Of a DNA stretch of 64,000 bases, positions 52,001 to 63,660 are shown piece by piece (positions within the stretch are counted from its first letter, which is position 1; every line of letters starts with the position of its first letter). The DNA comes from Anastrepha obliqua (lineage: Eukaryota; Arthropoda; Insecta; Diptera; Tephritidae). Position numbers and translations under genes: made by a program. The notes beneath the pieces were generated by a model, which did no database searches, was not told the DNA's origin, and worked only from the letters and a program-made list of their open reading frames with translations. The stretch covers positions 132,183,784-132,247,783 of the forward strand of contig NC_072893.1 of NCBI RefSeq assembly GCF_027943255.1, in the 5' to 3' direction.

Positions 52001-53860
52001 GTGGGTGCTGTAGTCGAGTGTGTTTATTTATCGCATACCGGCATTAGTTACTGAATTCAAAACCTACCACTGATATAAATCAACCAAATGATGGAACAGA
52101 CATATTTATAAATGCAGTGGGCACTCGACTTGCAACTGGCATTGGCAAGCCGTCGAGTACATTTCAGCCAAAAAATAGCCTCTCATATAAATTTTCTGGA
52201 ATTCAGAGGTGGAATAAAACTGTAGCGTCCTTTATGTGCCAGAAAATAAATGAAAATGAAGGTTCACGTAAACCTGTCAAGATTGTAAGGCACCATACAC
52301 AACAGAGCATTGCCGTTGGCTGCTATTAAAAAAAATCTTTGCTCTTGGAAAAAGCATCTTCATTTTTTATGTTGTGTGTAAATCCATCCATTTTGCTATG
52401 CTAACTTTTCCGATCTACCACCACCACATAAATTTCTCAACAGTATATCGAAGTAATTTCATTATCGCCTCGGTATTTACATAAATTAACACCCGTGCCA
52501 AGTTCAATCGCATCACTAAAAGCCGTTCGGCAAAACCAATGGAAAAAAACCTGAGAAGGAAAATACTTCGCATAGAAATGCCTGCGTGTCAAATGTGCAA
52601 AATGGGTTTCTATTCCTATTGCCGCACACATATACACACATACATCCCAACCATTTGCCTCACAGCCCCACCCGCATAGCTCAACTCCCACGCACATTCA
52701 CTAACAAACCTGCATAAATACTCTTCCATATAAAAGCATGAAATCAACTCTGTTTTTGTCATCAACCTTCAGTCTTTTAAAGAAATTCCAAAAATATGCA
52801 AAAAAAGTGCTCGCCCTTCGCCGCTGATCCAACAAGTTGCCGCTGCCGGTATACGAAGTACTCTGTCTGAATTCCTGTTCCACACGCCAGCCACACACAA
52901 TATAGGTGTATGTATATATGCACTCCCTGTTTTCTTCTTCTTCTTGGTAATATTTTTCACGGTTATTATTGTTGTTGTTATTATTGTTTTTATTAATGTT
53001 CTGCATGACCTGCATGTTCATTAGTCGGCTGGCAATGTCAACCACATTGCTTCTGGTACAACTCGACATTCTATAAGTACATACATACACATTGATAAGT
53101 ACACACACACAAATATATATATTTATATGTACGTATATACAATTGCATTGCATTAACACATACAATAACGCATTTGAACATATCCTTCACTGCGGCTGGG
53201 TGTAATGGAGCTGCTTGGCTCTGGTTTGCTCCACTGCGCCGCTCTTCTTCAGTGTCAAGGCAACCGACTACTCGCATAAGTGAGCACGCACGACGCACAC
53301 GTCTCAGCTACAGTGTCCAGTATCTGTTATTCGCATTTGTAAGCTTTTAATTTCCGCTTTCCATTTTCTTTATTTTATCTGCGGTTTTTTCCTTGTATTC
53401 TTATTTATTTATTTATTTTTACGAGCCCTCTATTTGTAAGCAGGTGGCCCGCAATTTGTGCGCTTTTATTGTGGCAATAGTGTAATTTTTAATATCCGAG
53501 AAGAATCCATAAATCATGCTTTCTTGCATTTTGCTCACTTTAACGCTTGCAGGCACTCGCTGCTGCCGTCTTGCAATTTATTAAGTGCAAATTTATTGTG
53601 TAAAATGTGCTTAATATAGCAGTTTATCTTATTTAAGGCTTTGGAATAGTAAGTACTTAGCGTCTAAGTGGAGAATGATGATGCTGAGAAGAAATATTTT
53701 GATATGATAATTTTAATAATTTATGAAGCATTCAAATGTGCTGGCTTTCGAATGCGGTCTCATTCTCTGATGCTCCAAAAGCTGTTCATAGCCAAACTTC
53801 GACTTCCATCATAAGTGTGTCGAGAAAAAAACAAAAACACTAAGCCATAAACAGCCTTAA
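49071..53860. other. Interval without recognised genes
   Basis: AT-rich, with strongly T-biased DNA at about 50820-51250 (runs of TTTTA and TTTTG) and a TTG/TTA microsatellite near 52962-52990. Open frames such as 50744-50529 (minus) and 52697-52437 (minus) show no recognisable motif. A short perfect hairpin ATTAACGCT/A/AGCGTTAAT sits at about 49051-49069. Confidence 0.45.
50820..51250. repeat. T-rich low-complexity region
   Basis: About 430 bp dominated by TTTTA, TTTTG and TTTAT units, with no exact repeat period. Confidence 0.6.
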
Positions 53861-54167
53861 CCCTTTAGTCTGACTCGTGGTAAAGAATTTGTGCCATAAG
53901 CGAAAACAACGAGTCTGACTCGTGGTAAAGACTTTGTGATCAATTGATTATGATTACTTCCTAGACATCTTAAAATTACTATTTGTACCTAAACATTGTT
54001 TATTATTTCACAATTCCTTTCGTTGCATTGAAATATATATGTTACGAAAAGTATACACTTTGCGCCAGTTCGGGTACACGGCTGAACAGTTGAATGGCAC
54101 GGCGCGCGAACGAATTTCTTGCGTATTATAGCTCGCGCAATTGGTAGATATCGTGTAGGCTAAGGGG
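53861..54167. mobile_element. TTAA-flanked piggyBac-like MITE (307 bp)
   Basis: TTAA occurs at 53857-53860 and 54168-54171. The element begins CCCTTTAGTCTGA and ends, read inverted, CCCCTTAGCCTA. piggyBac-type ends begin with CCC next to TTAA. Near the left end AGTCTGACTCGTGGTAAAG occurs twice in direct orientation (about 53867 and 53921). No open frame encodes a transposase. Confidence 0.62.
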
Positions 54168-54544
54168 TTAACTAAGTCCAGAAGTCATAACTTTTCTCCG
54201 ATGTATGCTAATTGCAATTCCTATCCTTGCACTTAAGGTCTAGTTGCTTGGCAGATTAGTAGCGTGCGCGAATATTTGCTCCTGTTAGCATGCTGCGCTC
54301 GATCAATCGCTACGTAAGATGTGATTTCTAAAAACTTAGACTGGCGCTGCTATGAAAGAAATGTGGATGCGCCAGAAGCCAGCGACCGCCAACTGTTGAA
54401 TATGAAGCTCTCTCTTTCGAAAGCAGTAACTCTCACTTCTACGAAAAACAAAACAGTTTAGCCGATGCGCTCTCTCGTATTAGAGTTGTTATTTTATTTT
54501 GTTTCACAGGAATAATTTTAAATGTAAGAATACAAGAAGCGCCG

Positions 54545-54765
54545 TAGACGAATAGCCTCGTGCGTGACTACCATTCGATAGGGGCCGGCTTAATAAAGCA
54601 CCAAATGATGCAAAAATTGTTTCTAAAGCAGTCGTTCCTTGCCAGGCAACGGCAATTCTCAGAGCGAATTTCTGCCACGAAAACAGATCTTCAAAACTTG
54701 AGGTTCCTCTATTTGTGGAACAACATTAAGACGCATATCACAAATTGGAGTAGGAGCTCGGCCAT
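54545..54765 (+). mobile_element. SINE copy (degenerate)
   Basis: Begins GTAGACGAATAGCCTCG and GTGCGTGACTACCATTCG, positioned where a tRNA-derived head would be. It continues with GGCAGGCAATGG-like (CCAGGCAACGGC), ATTTCTGCCACGAAAA, GTGGAACAACATTAAGACGC and GGAGCTCGGCC. The middle matches the copy at 8330 and the end matches the copy at 54975. The B box is no longer recognisable. Confidence 0.62.
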
Positions 54766-54974
54766 AGTATTAATACAGCAGCGAATTGTTGCGAAATTTT
54801 GCATGGAACTTCGATGTACTGCTACAGAAACATAATTTGTACAGAATTTATTGAAAAAATGGAATGTTCAAAGAAGTAAGTAGCTTAATCGTTTCGCGGT
54901 TGACGAAGCCGGACGTCGACAAAAGCGGATGACAATATTGCAAAAAAATTGTTATCTAGTTTGGTTTGATTCGA

Positions 54975-55059
54975 TTGGAACCTCGTCGAGACACACACTA
55001 CAAATAGGAGGAGGAGCTCGGCCAAACACCCAATAAAGGATGTGAGAGCCAATTATATA
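54975..55059 (+). mobile_element. SINE 3' fragment
   Basis: TTGGAACCTCGTCGAGACAC, then ACAAATAGGAGGAGGAGCTC and GGCCAAACACCC, ending in an AT-rich ATTATATATA tail. It corresponds to the 3' third of the SINE at 54545. A MITE has inserted in its AT tail at 55060. Confidence 0.6.
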
Positions 55060-55061
55060 TA

Positions 55062-55259
55062 CAGTATACTCTCTCCCAACGGACACCTCGCATAAGCGGT
55101 CACTTTTTCAGTACATATTACAAATCCTTAAGCATTAAAAAAAATGTTTCTCTTGAGCGAACTACCCTCCCATAACATATTATTGACTTTGTTACATTTC
55201 TCTCATAAGCGGACTAATTTTTTAGTTCCTTAGGTGTCCGCTTAAGAGGGAGTACACTG
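55062..55259. mobile_element. 198-bp pogo/Tc-like MITE with TA target
   Basis: The left end CAGTATACTCTCTCCCAACG and the inverted right end CAGTGTACTCCCTCTTAAGC both run into GGACACCT. TA lies immediately outside each end (55060-55061, 55260-55261). CAGT...CTC...CGGACxC ends recall pogo/Tigger-type termini. AAGCGG also recurs internally. No coding capacity. It sits inside the AT-rich tail of a SINE. Confidence 0.65.
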
Positions 55260-58200
55260 TATATATATATAGTTCGATTGGACACTGGTCTTCTGAAGGT
55301 CAAACTATTATTCAGCATTACTACCTTCTTTTTTCTGCTAAACTACGTTAAAGGTTAAGAGAAAAACTGACTCAAATTTCGGAATTACAAGATATTTGAC
55401 CCATACCAAAATATGCGCCGCCTCATGTGGCATTGTCTTGTTAGAAAAAGTTTCTAATCTAGTACCGCTTTCCAGTGTTAGACCATCTATCGCATTCGCC
55501 GGATCCTAAATATTTGTATTAAAATATTTTAAATTTTATTTAAATATCGTTAAAGCTGTGACAGAGAACGGCATGCGTTCTGAAGAAGCTAACAGACGGA
55601 GACTTCCAGCACTGTTTCGAACAATACTTACTTATATTGAAATTGATAATAGATAAATATGTATGAAATCAAAATGAACCTGTTTTACATCAATAGCCTT
55701 ATTATTCAATAACCACATCTTGTATTTTTTTAACTATGGTGATTTTCAGCAAATCAACCTTATCGTGAACTCCATGTGAACAAATCTTTTCCATAAATTA
55801 TATGCCAATACAATAGTGAATATTCGAAATCTATTTAACGAATGGTAAAGCGAACGTGTTATTTGAACGTTTTTTGTGCAGCATTTTTTTATTTTTTTAT
55901 TTTAATTTTTCTGTGAACTTTATCCATGTACCTACTTCGTTAAGCCAAAGATCAATTAAAGGGTGCTTGAGAGCACTTTTTTGTCGGCTGGTTCAAAAAG
56001 CGGTTTACTTTCAAGGCAAACTTTCGAGCTATAATTGGCTTTCTTGTTCAGCTACCCATTCTTTGGTCATTATTTTCCTATTTTCGCACTCTTTTACTCT
56101 CATTCCCGTCGCTTTTTGTTTTTTTTTTTTTGAGTGGTTCAAGGTACAGTGAAAAGCGATTGTTCCATCCTATCACAAACACACCCACACAACTTAGCTT
56201 GCATTTGAGCTGACTTTGTCATTCCATTGAATGCATATCTATAGATAGCTCTAGTATTTTGTCAAAACAACTTAAATCGACTTAGCACTTTCAGCGTGTT
56301 AAGCGTTAAATTTCTGTGCACTAATGCAGCTGTTGAATTATTTATCATTCATAGCTACAACCTAGGGGCCCATTTAATAAAAGCTCAATTGGAATAAAAA
56401 ATTAACAAATAAGAATCTGAATTTTTTTACCTAAAGCAAAACCTGCTAAAATGAAATAAATTATTTTGTGAAAATTTCACAGATACTCTATCCATTTGTA
56501 GTTAATCTGTCGAAAAGTCCACCTAACTCCAAGTAAATTGGCTGTCAATCGTTCAGTTGCCCTGCAGAATTGGCAAATTTGTGTAACTGCATTTTTAGTT
56601 GGGTTTTGGAATTACTTATGTATTATACATACATACATACATATTCCCCTACGACCGCACCAGCAAATTGTTTCGTTAGATTAGCTTAAAAGCTACAAAT
56701 ACCTAAGCACATTCATACACACATACATATCCGGATGCGATTTTTTTTATATATGTATATGCACACTTGTATCACCTGCCGCTGGCGAGAAATTGAATAA
56801 ACAAATTCAACAAATTCGATGTGCGCCAATGAGCCAGCAAAAGTTGTGCAACCAATGTGCAAATTTAGCAATGGCAAATAACTTTCATGGTATTTACTGG
56901 GTGGAAATTTAATTTAGGTTGGAAAGTTAATTCCAAATGAATCATTATTTTACTAAAATTTGTTAATGTTATAAGCTTTTGTTCGCAAAACAACCGAAGC
57001 GGTGCAATACAATCAACCATTAAATGAGAGTTAAACTCAAAAAAAAAAAATATTTAGATAAAAAATAGTGGTGCACAAGTGGTTTTTATGGTTTTCAAAA
57101 CATCCTCCAATTATTGGGATTAATGTTCCAACCATTTCTACGTAAAAATTTCTGCTGAAATGAAATTTAAGTATAACCGTCGCTTGCAAGTGTTTAGGTT
57201 TCCAAGGAAATGGAAAATAAGTATGTAGGTATGAAAAGGTATTCTTCCGAAACAAAAATTCCATTAAAAGCACTGAAGTGTTCAATATTCTATTGTAGTT
57301 TTATTAGCGAAAAAAATTTATGGTATTTAGTGTTAATAGATAGTAATATATGGCCAGCTTAGCATTTCCTCCATAACCAGTTATATCACGCTAATACACG
57401 CCCCATGTTGTTTTTGCAGTTTACATCTACATAAATATGTACATTTAAATGTTCAAATTTCCATGTATTTATTGTAACAAAGCGTCCAAACTCAAACTAC
57501 GAATGGAGGTATTTCAATTTTGTGAGCATTACCAGAAAATGTTACGCTAACAGTGATACAAACTGTAAGCATTTTTAAAGAATACTTTCATGGATTTCAG
57601 ATGATAAAAATAAGCATATTTTCTCTTCTTTTTTTTTGTAGTATAATAAAGGAAATATTTTAGTGATGGACCAAAAGAGAAACACTTCTCCACGTAAAGG
57701 AAAACCGACTTTGCGTTAGACTCAAATATATAATACCTAGTTTGGTATTTCTAGATATCTGTTGCGATCGCCATATAGAGTAAAGCTTGCTGAATGTTGC
57801 TGTACTTTCTTTATTCATTCTTGAATATCTGCACTGGCTTCTCCATTCGCCACAATAATACTCCTTCATTATAACTCAGCCGCTTATCTGTTTACATATA
57901 ATCTGCAAAATCGAACTCACATATCGTAGTTGATTGGCCTGAGTATATAGTGTGAAATATTTATTTGCTGTATAAAATAAAAATTGCTAAAATACATTTG
58001 TATTTTCCTGCAAAATGAATCTAGTATTTTATATTATGTTATCTAAATTCTGCACTCGTTAACGCAGAACGATAATTAGTGAATACTCCCGCCTAAAAGT
58101 TCTCGCAAATCAGCTGGCGTTGTCGCAGGAAGCAAAGTGTTGGCATTCCACGCATAATTAAAATTCTTTTGTTATTGCAATACCCTCAAACTGGCAAATT

Positions 58201-58823
58201 ATTTAACGATAGGCAGTGAAAGTTTATGGTGCATCAGTCAGTCAAGGTTTGCCACTAAATTTTGTTGTAGGTCAGCGGCTTTCCCCAAAACCGGTGACCT
58301 CTTTCAACAAATTTGAGCCTTTTTGTTTTTTTTTTTTATTTCGCCACCGCACTACATCGATATGCATACATATGCATGTGTGGGTAGCGACATTGTATGC
58401 CGCACATATACAATTTATTGTATGACAATATATTTTGGGCGGGCGTGTTGTGCATCACAATTGCACAAAAGCCCAAACGCATGCAAATACAATAGCAAAC
58501 TGCGTATGAAACACTCGACCATAAGAGTACAGTAGTTCAAACAAGTAAAGATACGCTTCGAAAATATTGTCTTAAGTAGCTGTAGGTGTGATCAGGATAG
58601 TTCACTTGGTGCCGGTTAACACGAGAAAGAATAGACTAGCGCGCTTTGTTAAACTCGGCCAAAATCGCGTGGGTGTGTTTGTGCGTGACTACTATTTGTT
58701 GGCTTAGAGTTTGAAGCGGATTATTGACATGAAATATCAAATTATATTAAAAACTTTTTTTGTGTTTTTAAGGAAAAAAAGAAAATTCTCGCTGCGCGTT
58801 AGTGTCATGAAAATATATATATA
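55260..58823. other. Interval without recognised genes
   Basis: AT-rich sequence with T and A runs and short ATACATACAT-type repeats. No open frame resembles a known protein. No RNA gene is recognised. Confidence 0.45.
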
Positions 58824-58997
58824 CTAGCGGACCCTCACCCGCTTCGCTGGGTGAAAGAAAAATATAAATGAAAAGTGTTCTTTGTTTTTTTCTTGTTTCA
58901 TCATTTAATTCATGCTCGGCCATTATTTTGTGACTTATTCTAATAACAATGTTTTATTTATTTTAGTGACTTACTCTAATGATTGTAAACTAACAAC

Positions 58998-61900
58998 TTA
59001 TTCTAAAGCCTTCTGATACACAAAATTTTTGGTTTTATTTTCATGCGGTGTATAAATATAAAGTAACGATGGTTTTCCTACTCGAGAACATTGCCCATGT
59101 CCAAAGCATGGATAAGTTAGGTCAATTCCACATAATTGAAGTGTTTGAACTTGAGACTTATTGATTGTAATAGCAAAAGCAAGGCGAATGGGAAATTGAA
59201 GTCGCTTAAAATCAAAGGGCAAATCTGTTGAAATCATTGGAATGCACGGAATCAAAACATCTTCACCTTTAAATTTGCCTTTCAAAATTGTTGCTTCAAT
59301 TATATTGTTCATTGTCCGTTTCACTACTAATCTTGTCCCATTGCATAGTTTCGGCTGATTGATATTTCGCAACATAATGATCACTACGCCGACTTTCAAT
59401 TGCAAACGATGTGGTGGCAAGCCAGGCAAATTAAGTGAATTCAAAAATTCAATTGGATAATTCACTACATCGTCGGGATTAGTGATTGAATCAATTGATT
59501 TATAGGTGACAACTTCACCTGGAATTTGAGTCAAAATACTGGCATTGCTTTCATTGACATCGACATTTTTGGCAGCTAATATACTAGCTCTCTCGCTTAG
59601 CCAATCTTGATTTCGATAGTTTTGTGCAATATTTGGGAATACATTTTGCACTAATTGTACTCTTGATTCTGTTACGGTACCAAAAATAGTTGGAAGTGTG
59701 ATCATGGCTGTATTCTTTTCAATTGGCTTTCGTCCATTTCCAATTTGCAACAAATGTTCGGAAAATTCAGCAGCTGTTGGATCATTCTGTAACTGCACAC
59801 GAACATTAGTAGTTAATGTGAGTTTTTGAACATATCTCCGCAGATTAGAAGATTTAAGGCACGCTCTCAATTCATCAGCTGCTGTTGATTTGGGAATAAC
59901 AGGCAAAGTTTGTCGAAAATCGCCGGCCAATAGAATTAGTGCACCACCAAATATGTTTGTGTTATTTCGAAAATCTTTCAGTGTTCTATTTAAGGCTTCC
60001 AGTGATTTTTTATGAACCATCGTACATTCATCCCATACAATAATTTTACATGTTTGTAAAACCTTTGCCATTCCAGAATTTTTAGAAATGTTGCAAGTTG
60101 GTTCTTCATTTACTTGCATATTTAATGGTAACTTTAATGCAGAATGTGCAGTGGGACCGCCGTCCAATAAAGTTGCCGCTATTCCAGATGATGCCAAAGC
60201 CAATGCAATATTATTCTGTGATCGAATGGTGGCCAAAATTAACGACAACAAAAACGTTTTTCCAGTCCCACCTGGTGCATCTAAGAAGAATATTCCTCCT
60301 CTTTCATTTGCAACATTGTCTATAATTGTGTCATATGCCTTCCTTTGTTCTGTGTTTAATTTTGGTAGGTTTGTTGGTACAAATGTGTTCAGATCATTTC
60401 GATCATATTATTTTTCACGTCTTAATTCTGCATTGTATGCATCATGCATCGGCCGATTTGGTGCGTTCATACCTAACTCACTCAGAGTTTTATTTGCAAT
60501 CATCAGGCAAAAGTCTTCGATTTTAATTAATGCCTCATTATATAATATAATTCATCTGTATAAATCAAATTTGGATTTGCAGTAATGAGACGTACTTGAT
60601 GTAGGATATCTTCTGTCATGTATTCTTGGTAAGTACTCCACAATTCTTTTGGGTTTGCTGGGAAACATGTAGCAATAATGATGACAAATAGTGTTCTTAT
60701 TTGGTGTGGAGAACTTGTTGCACATGCATCCATAAGAGTTGCATCCCACTGATTATCATTTTCAAGCAAATTCAATTCTTTGCATGCTTGCTGATAAGTA
60801 CAACAAAGATGACCATTAACTCGTTTCAAACTTTCAAATGATCTTGGGCCGGGAATATAAACTAAGAGTAAACGTAAATAGAAACATTCCACTTTACTTG
60901 GATGCACAGTGTAAAGTCGTCCGATTGCATCACCCAAATGAACACCTGGATATCCATCTACAGGTATTCCTCGTTGCCTTCGTACCCAGGACCTTGATGA
61001 TGCATTCCAAGTATAATATTTAGGAACATTTGAATAAAGCAATGTTCTTGCAAATGAATCTGTTTCACATAAATTGAAAAATGCAGTTAGTGTTGTTGCT
61101 GGTGGTCGTTCGGCCATTTGTTGAGCAGTATTTTCAGTGAAATAAACACTTTGTTCATTTTCTAAATGGACTGACAAATGAATAACAGCTGGATGGCGAT
61201 CATGAATCGGAAATGATAATATTCTCCAAACTGCTTCGTTGCTACTAATGTATCTTCCCATTTGGTAATTAGTAATTTCATCATTTCGATTTACAACTCC
61301 AAATCTGCCATGTCACTTCCTTTATTGATATATTTGCATATGTATTTGATGGATTTTACGGAGTTACAATATTCAACATTTATATCGCACCCTAAATACA
61401 AAAGGGTCACAACTCAAAATGAGCAGAAGCTCAAATATGAACGAGACGTTATCAATAAAACGGTCCGCGGATGACATATGGCAAAAATAAATTTTTTGTT
61501 TTTTGGTAGGACTGTTATAAGCTTACATGGCAAATTTCAGCGTGAGTCAAGCTCGAGTGTGGAAAATTTTGAGTTGTGCCCCTTTTGTATTTAGGCTGCG
61601 ATATGTGCGTTAAATGTTTTCGATAATAATTTGGAATACGGAACTATCCAACGGTTATCGATCTCCACATCTTGATTATTTATTTTCACAGTGACTGTTT
61701 TTCCATTATCTTCTGGTGATCTTTTACGGTACAATGGATATCCATCATTTCCAGTCATTGTTTCAGCAATTAATTGCCTTGGGTAGTTTTTTGAACATTT
61801 ACCATCAACCATACATGGAGAATTTTGATTTAACGTACCACACGGTCCATGAATCATGTTTTTGGTTACAGTAGTATGTAATTCTGGATCTTCATTTATA

Positions 61901-63623
61901 TCTGGAATTTCAGCACATATAATATGATCAATTTTATCTGTGGTTAGTTTTTGTTTTAACCAAATCAAAATATGCGCATGAGGCAAGCCTCTTTTTTGCC
62001 ATTCCACAGAATACATGAAATATTGTACATCTCCGTAAACTTTATGTTTTACAATGAAATCCATTAGAGACTGTAGCTTTCGTCTAAACACTCTTGCAGT
62101 AATGTCATGCCTATCAGTAGCTGATTGCCCAGTATATAAATGATTCTTAATATCATCCCATTTCGGATTGCATGTGAAAGTTATGAATAAGTCGGGTCGA
62201 GAATAATTTCTGACATAACACATTGCATCTTGGGCGTATTCATGCATATGCCTTGGACTGCCTGTATACGATGAAGGTAATATTACCATTTGGCCAATGT
62301 TATTAACTTTGGTATCGTTGTTAATTGCATCTCGTAAATGTATGTATTCGTCACAGCGTAATTTTCTTTGGTTGAATCTAATGTAATTCAATCGTTCTGT
62401 TTCTATTTTCGCATACATGTCAACAATATACTGATTAAATAATTTACGACATTTTAAATTGTGATTCTCTTGATTTTCTCTTATCATGATTCTGTATGCA
62501 TAATAATTCATTGCGCTTACAGTTTTATGTGTTTCTTGACCATTTGCTGGATTTATTTGTTTTGTAGCAATCGAATAACCATCTTCACTACGACAGAACA
62601 TAAGAGGATATTGTAATGCATCATATTTTCGATGCGTTTCATTAACACGTTGCAGTGTATCATTTCTTCTTTGCGAAACAATATCTCTTGGTTGAAATTC
62701 ATCTCCAGATATACAATTGCAACCTCGTTGCTTGAAGTTGGTTGATTGTATCTTCCACGATGTTCGCCGGCAGGCGTTTTATTTGCATCAACTTTAATTT
62801 TATGATTATCAGATGACAATCTTTCGATTGTTGTTTTAAAACTTTGCACCAAAACATTGTGTGTGTAATAAATCTTGTAGCTCTCTCATAATGACTCAGT
62901 TTATATTTCTGGAAAATGCACACCGTGCTTCAAGTTCATCATCGTTGTCATTAATGAAATAAATTTACAAAAATTTTGACTCTTGATCGGGTAGTGGTAG
63001 TAATGAACCTATTAAGTGATATGCTTGCCTTGAATCTAAAAAAAGCCATAATTTGTGTCCATAAAATCAAATGATTCATTAGATGTGTCAACGAATGTTG
63101 TTGAACGTTGAAGTTTATGTATTACCTTGAACGTTGGCATGAAGTTATCGGTTATAATTTTTCCAGCACCAAAAGATGTCATTTGAAAACATGAATTATA
63201 TGTGGAAATTTTTTGAAGAAAATGTTTGGAATCGGGTGATGTTCCCGATAATAATGTAACTAATGGTTCGGGCGGATATTGTATGTCTGGTAAACGAACT
63301 TTTCCTGCAGCGCAACACATGCCTGGTATTTCAATTTTGAATTTCAATGCTTGACAAAATCCGCAAATTTTATCCATAATTCCAATGACAACGTATTTTT
63401 GAGATGAATAATCAAGTTGTGGATTATATTGAAATGCTGCAGCATTCAAATTTACAGAATTGATATTTATTGGCCGATTTTGAGAACGTGACCTAGTACG
63501 ATCTCTTTGTTGACTTAATCTATCAGCATGATTTTCCTCACTTTCATTTTGTCTGTGATTTTGCACATTTCTATCGTGACGTGTATTACGTCCGATGTTA
63601 GCATGTCTTCCACCTTTTGGCAT
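58998..63623 (-). pseudogene. Helitron Rep/helicase (RepHel), multiply interrupted
   Basis: Starts MPKGGRHANIGRN at 63623. The N-terminal domain has DYSSQKYVVIGIMD, CGFC and GMCCAAGKV, then diverges near 63110. From about 63050 to 62600 the frame contains stops (for example after ESKFL). Rep core 62601-61594 includes YARPDLFITFTCNPKW-like SRPDLFITFTCNPKW and the HUH motif GLPHAHILIWL (near 61985). An insertion (61384-61601) then splits NAHI from NVEYC. IKYICKYINKG (near 61352-61320) keeps the two-Tyr spacing YxxxY. Frameshifts lie near 61295 and near 60543, with a TAA at 60410-60408. Helicase: APGGTGKTF Walker A (about 60275), VWDECTM, LLAGDFRQTLPVIP. Late motifs are damaged: KSQVQTL for KSQGQT, and HGQ joins directly to CSRVGKPS without the usual LYVAL. 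Confidence 0.82.
61384..61601. mobile_element. 218-bp palindromic MITE inserted in Helitron Rep
   Basis: Flanked by a 3-bp repeat TAT (61381-61383, 61602-61604). The outer inverted repeats include CCTAAATACAAAAGGG and CACAACTCAAAAT on both sides (61391-61420 against 61566-61595, one mismatch in 30). The interior matches one arm of the foldback MITE at 42591-42926, including ACGGTCCGCGGATGACATAT, then has a deletion of about 38 bp relative to that copy. Removing the insert rejoins the Helitron frame at NAHI/NVE, so the insertion postdates the Helitron. Confidence 0.72.
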
Positions 63624-63660
63624 TTCTTTTACCGAATCAAAGTGGTCTTCTTTATGTCAC

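Larger units (their letters stand above)
58824..63660 (-). mobile_element. Autonomous-type Helitron, degenerate; 3' end at 58824
   Basis: Rolling-circle transposon on the minus strand. The 3' terminus reads CTAG (58827-58824) then T, preceded by the hairpin TCACCCAGCGAAGCGGGTGA (58854-58835), the expected Helitron 3' structure. Coding order is an N-terminal Cys-rich region, Rep (HUH and two-Tyr motifs) and a Pif1-like helicase. The 5' TC terminus was not located; the right boundary given is just upstream of the first ATG (63623), and the true end may lie beyond the window. The coding region has several stops, frameshifts and a 218-bp insertion, so it cannot mobilise itself. Confidence 0.8.

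Noticed and set aside
55562..55583. CAGAGAACGGCATGCGTTCTGA, a possible third hAT-like palindrome
   Set aside because: Only a 6-bp perfect stem, wrong length, and the 8-bp flanks do not match.
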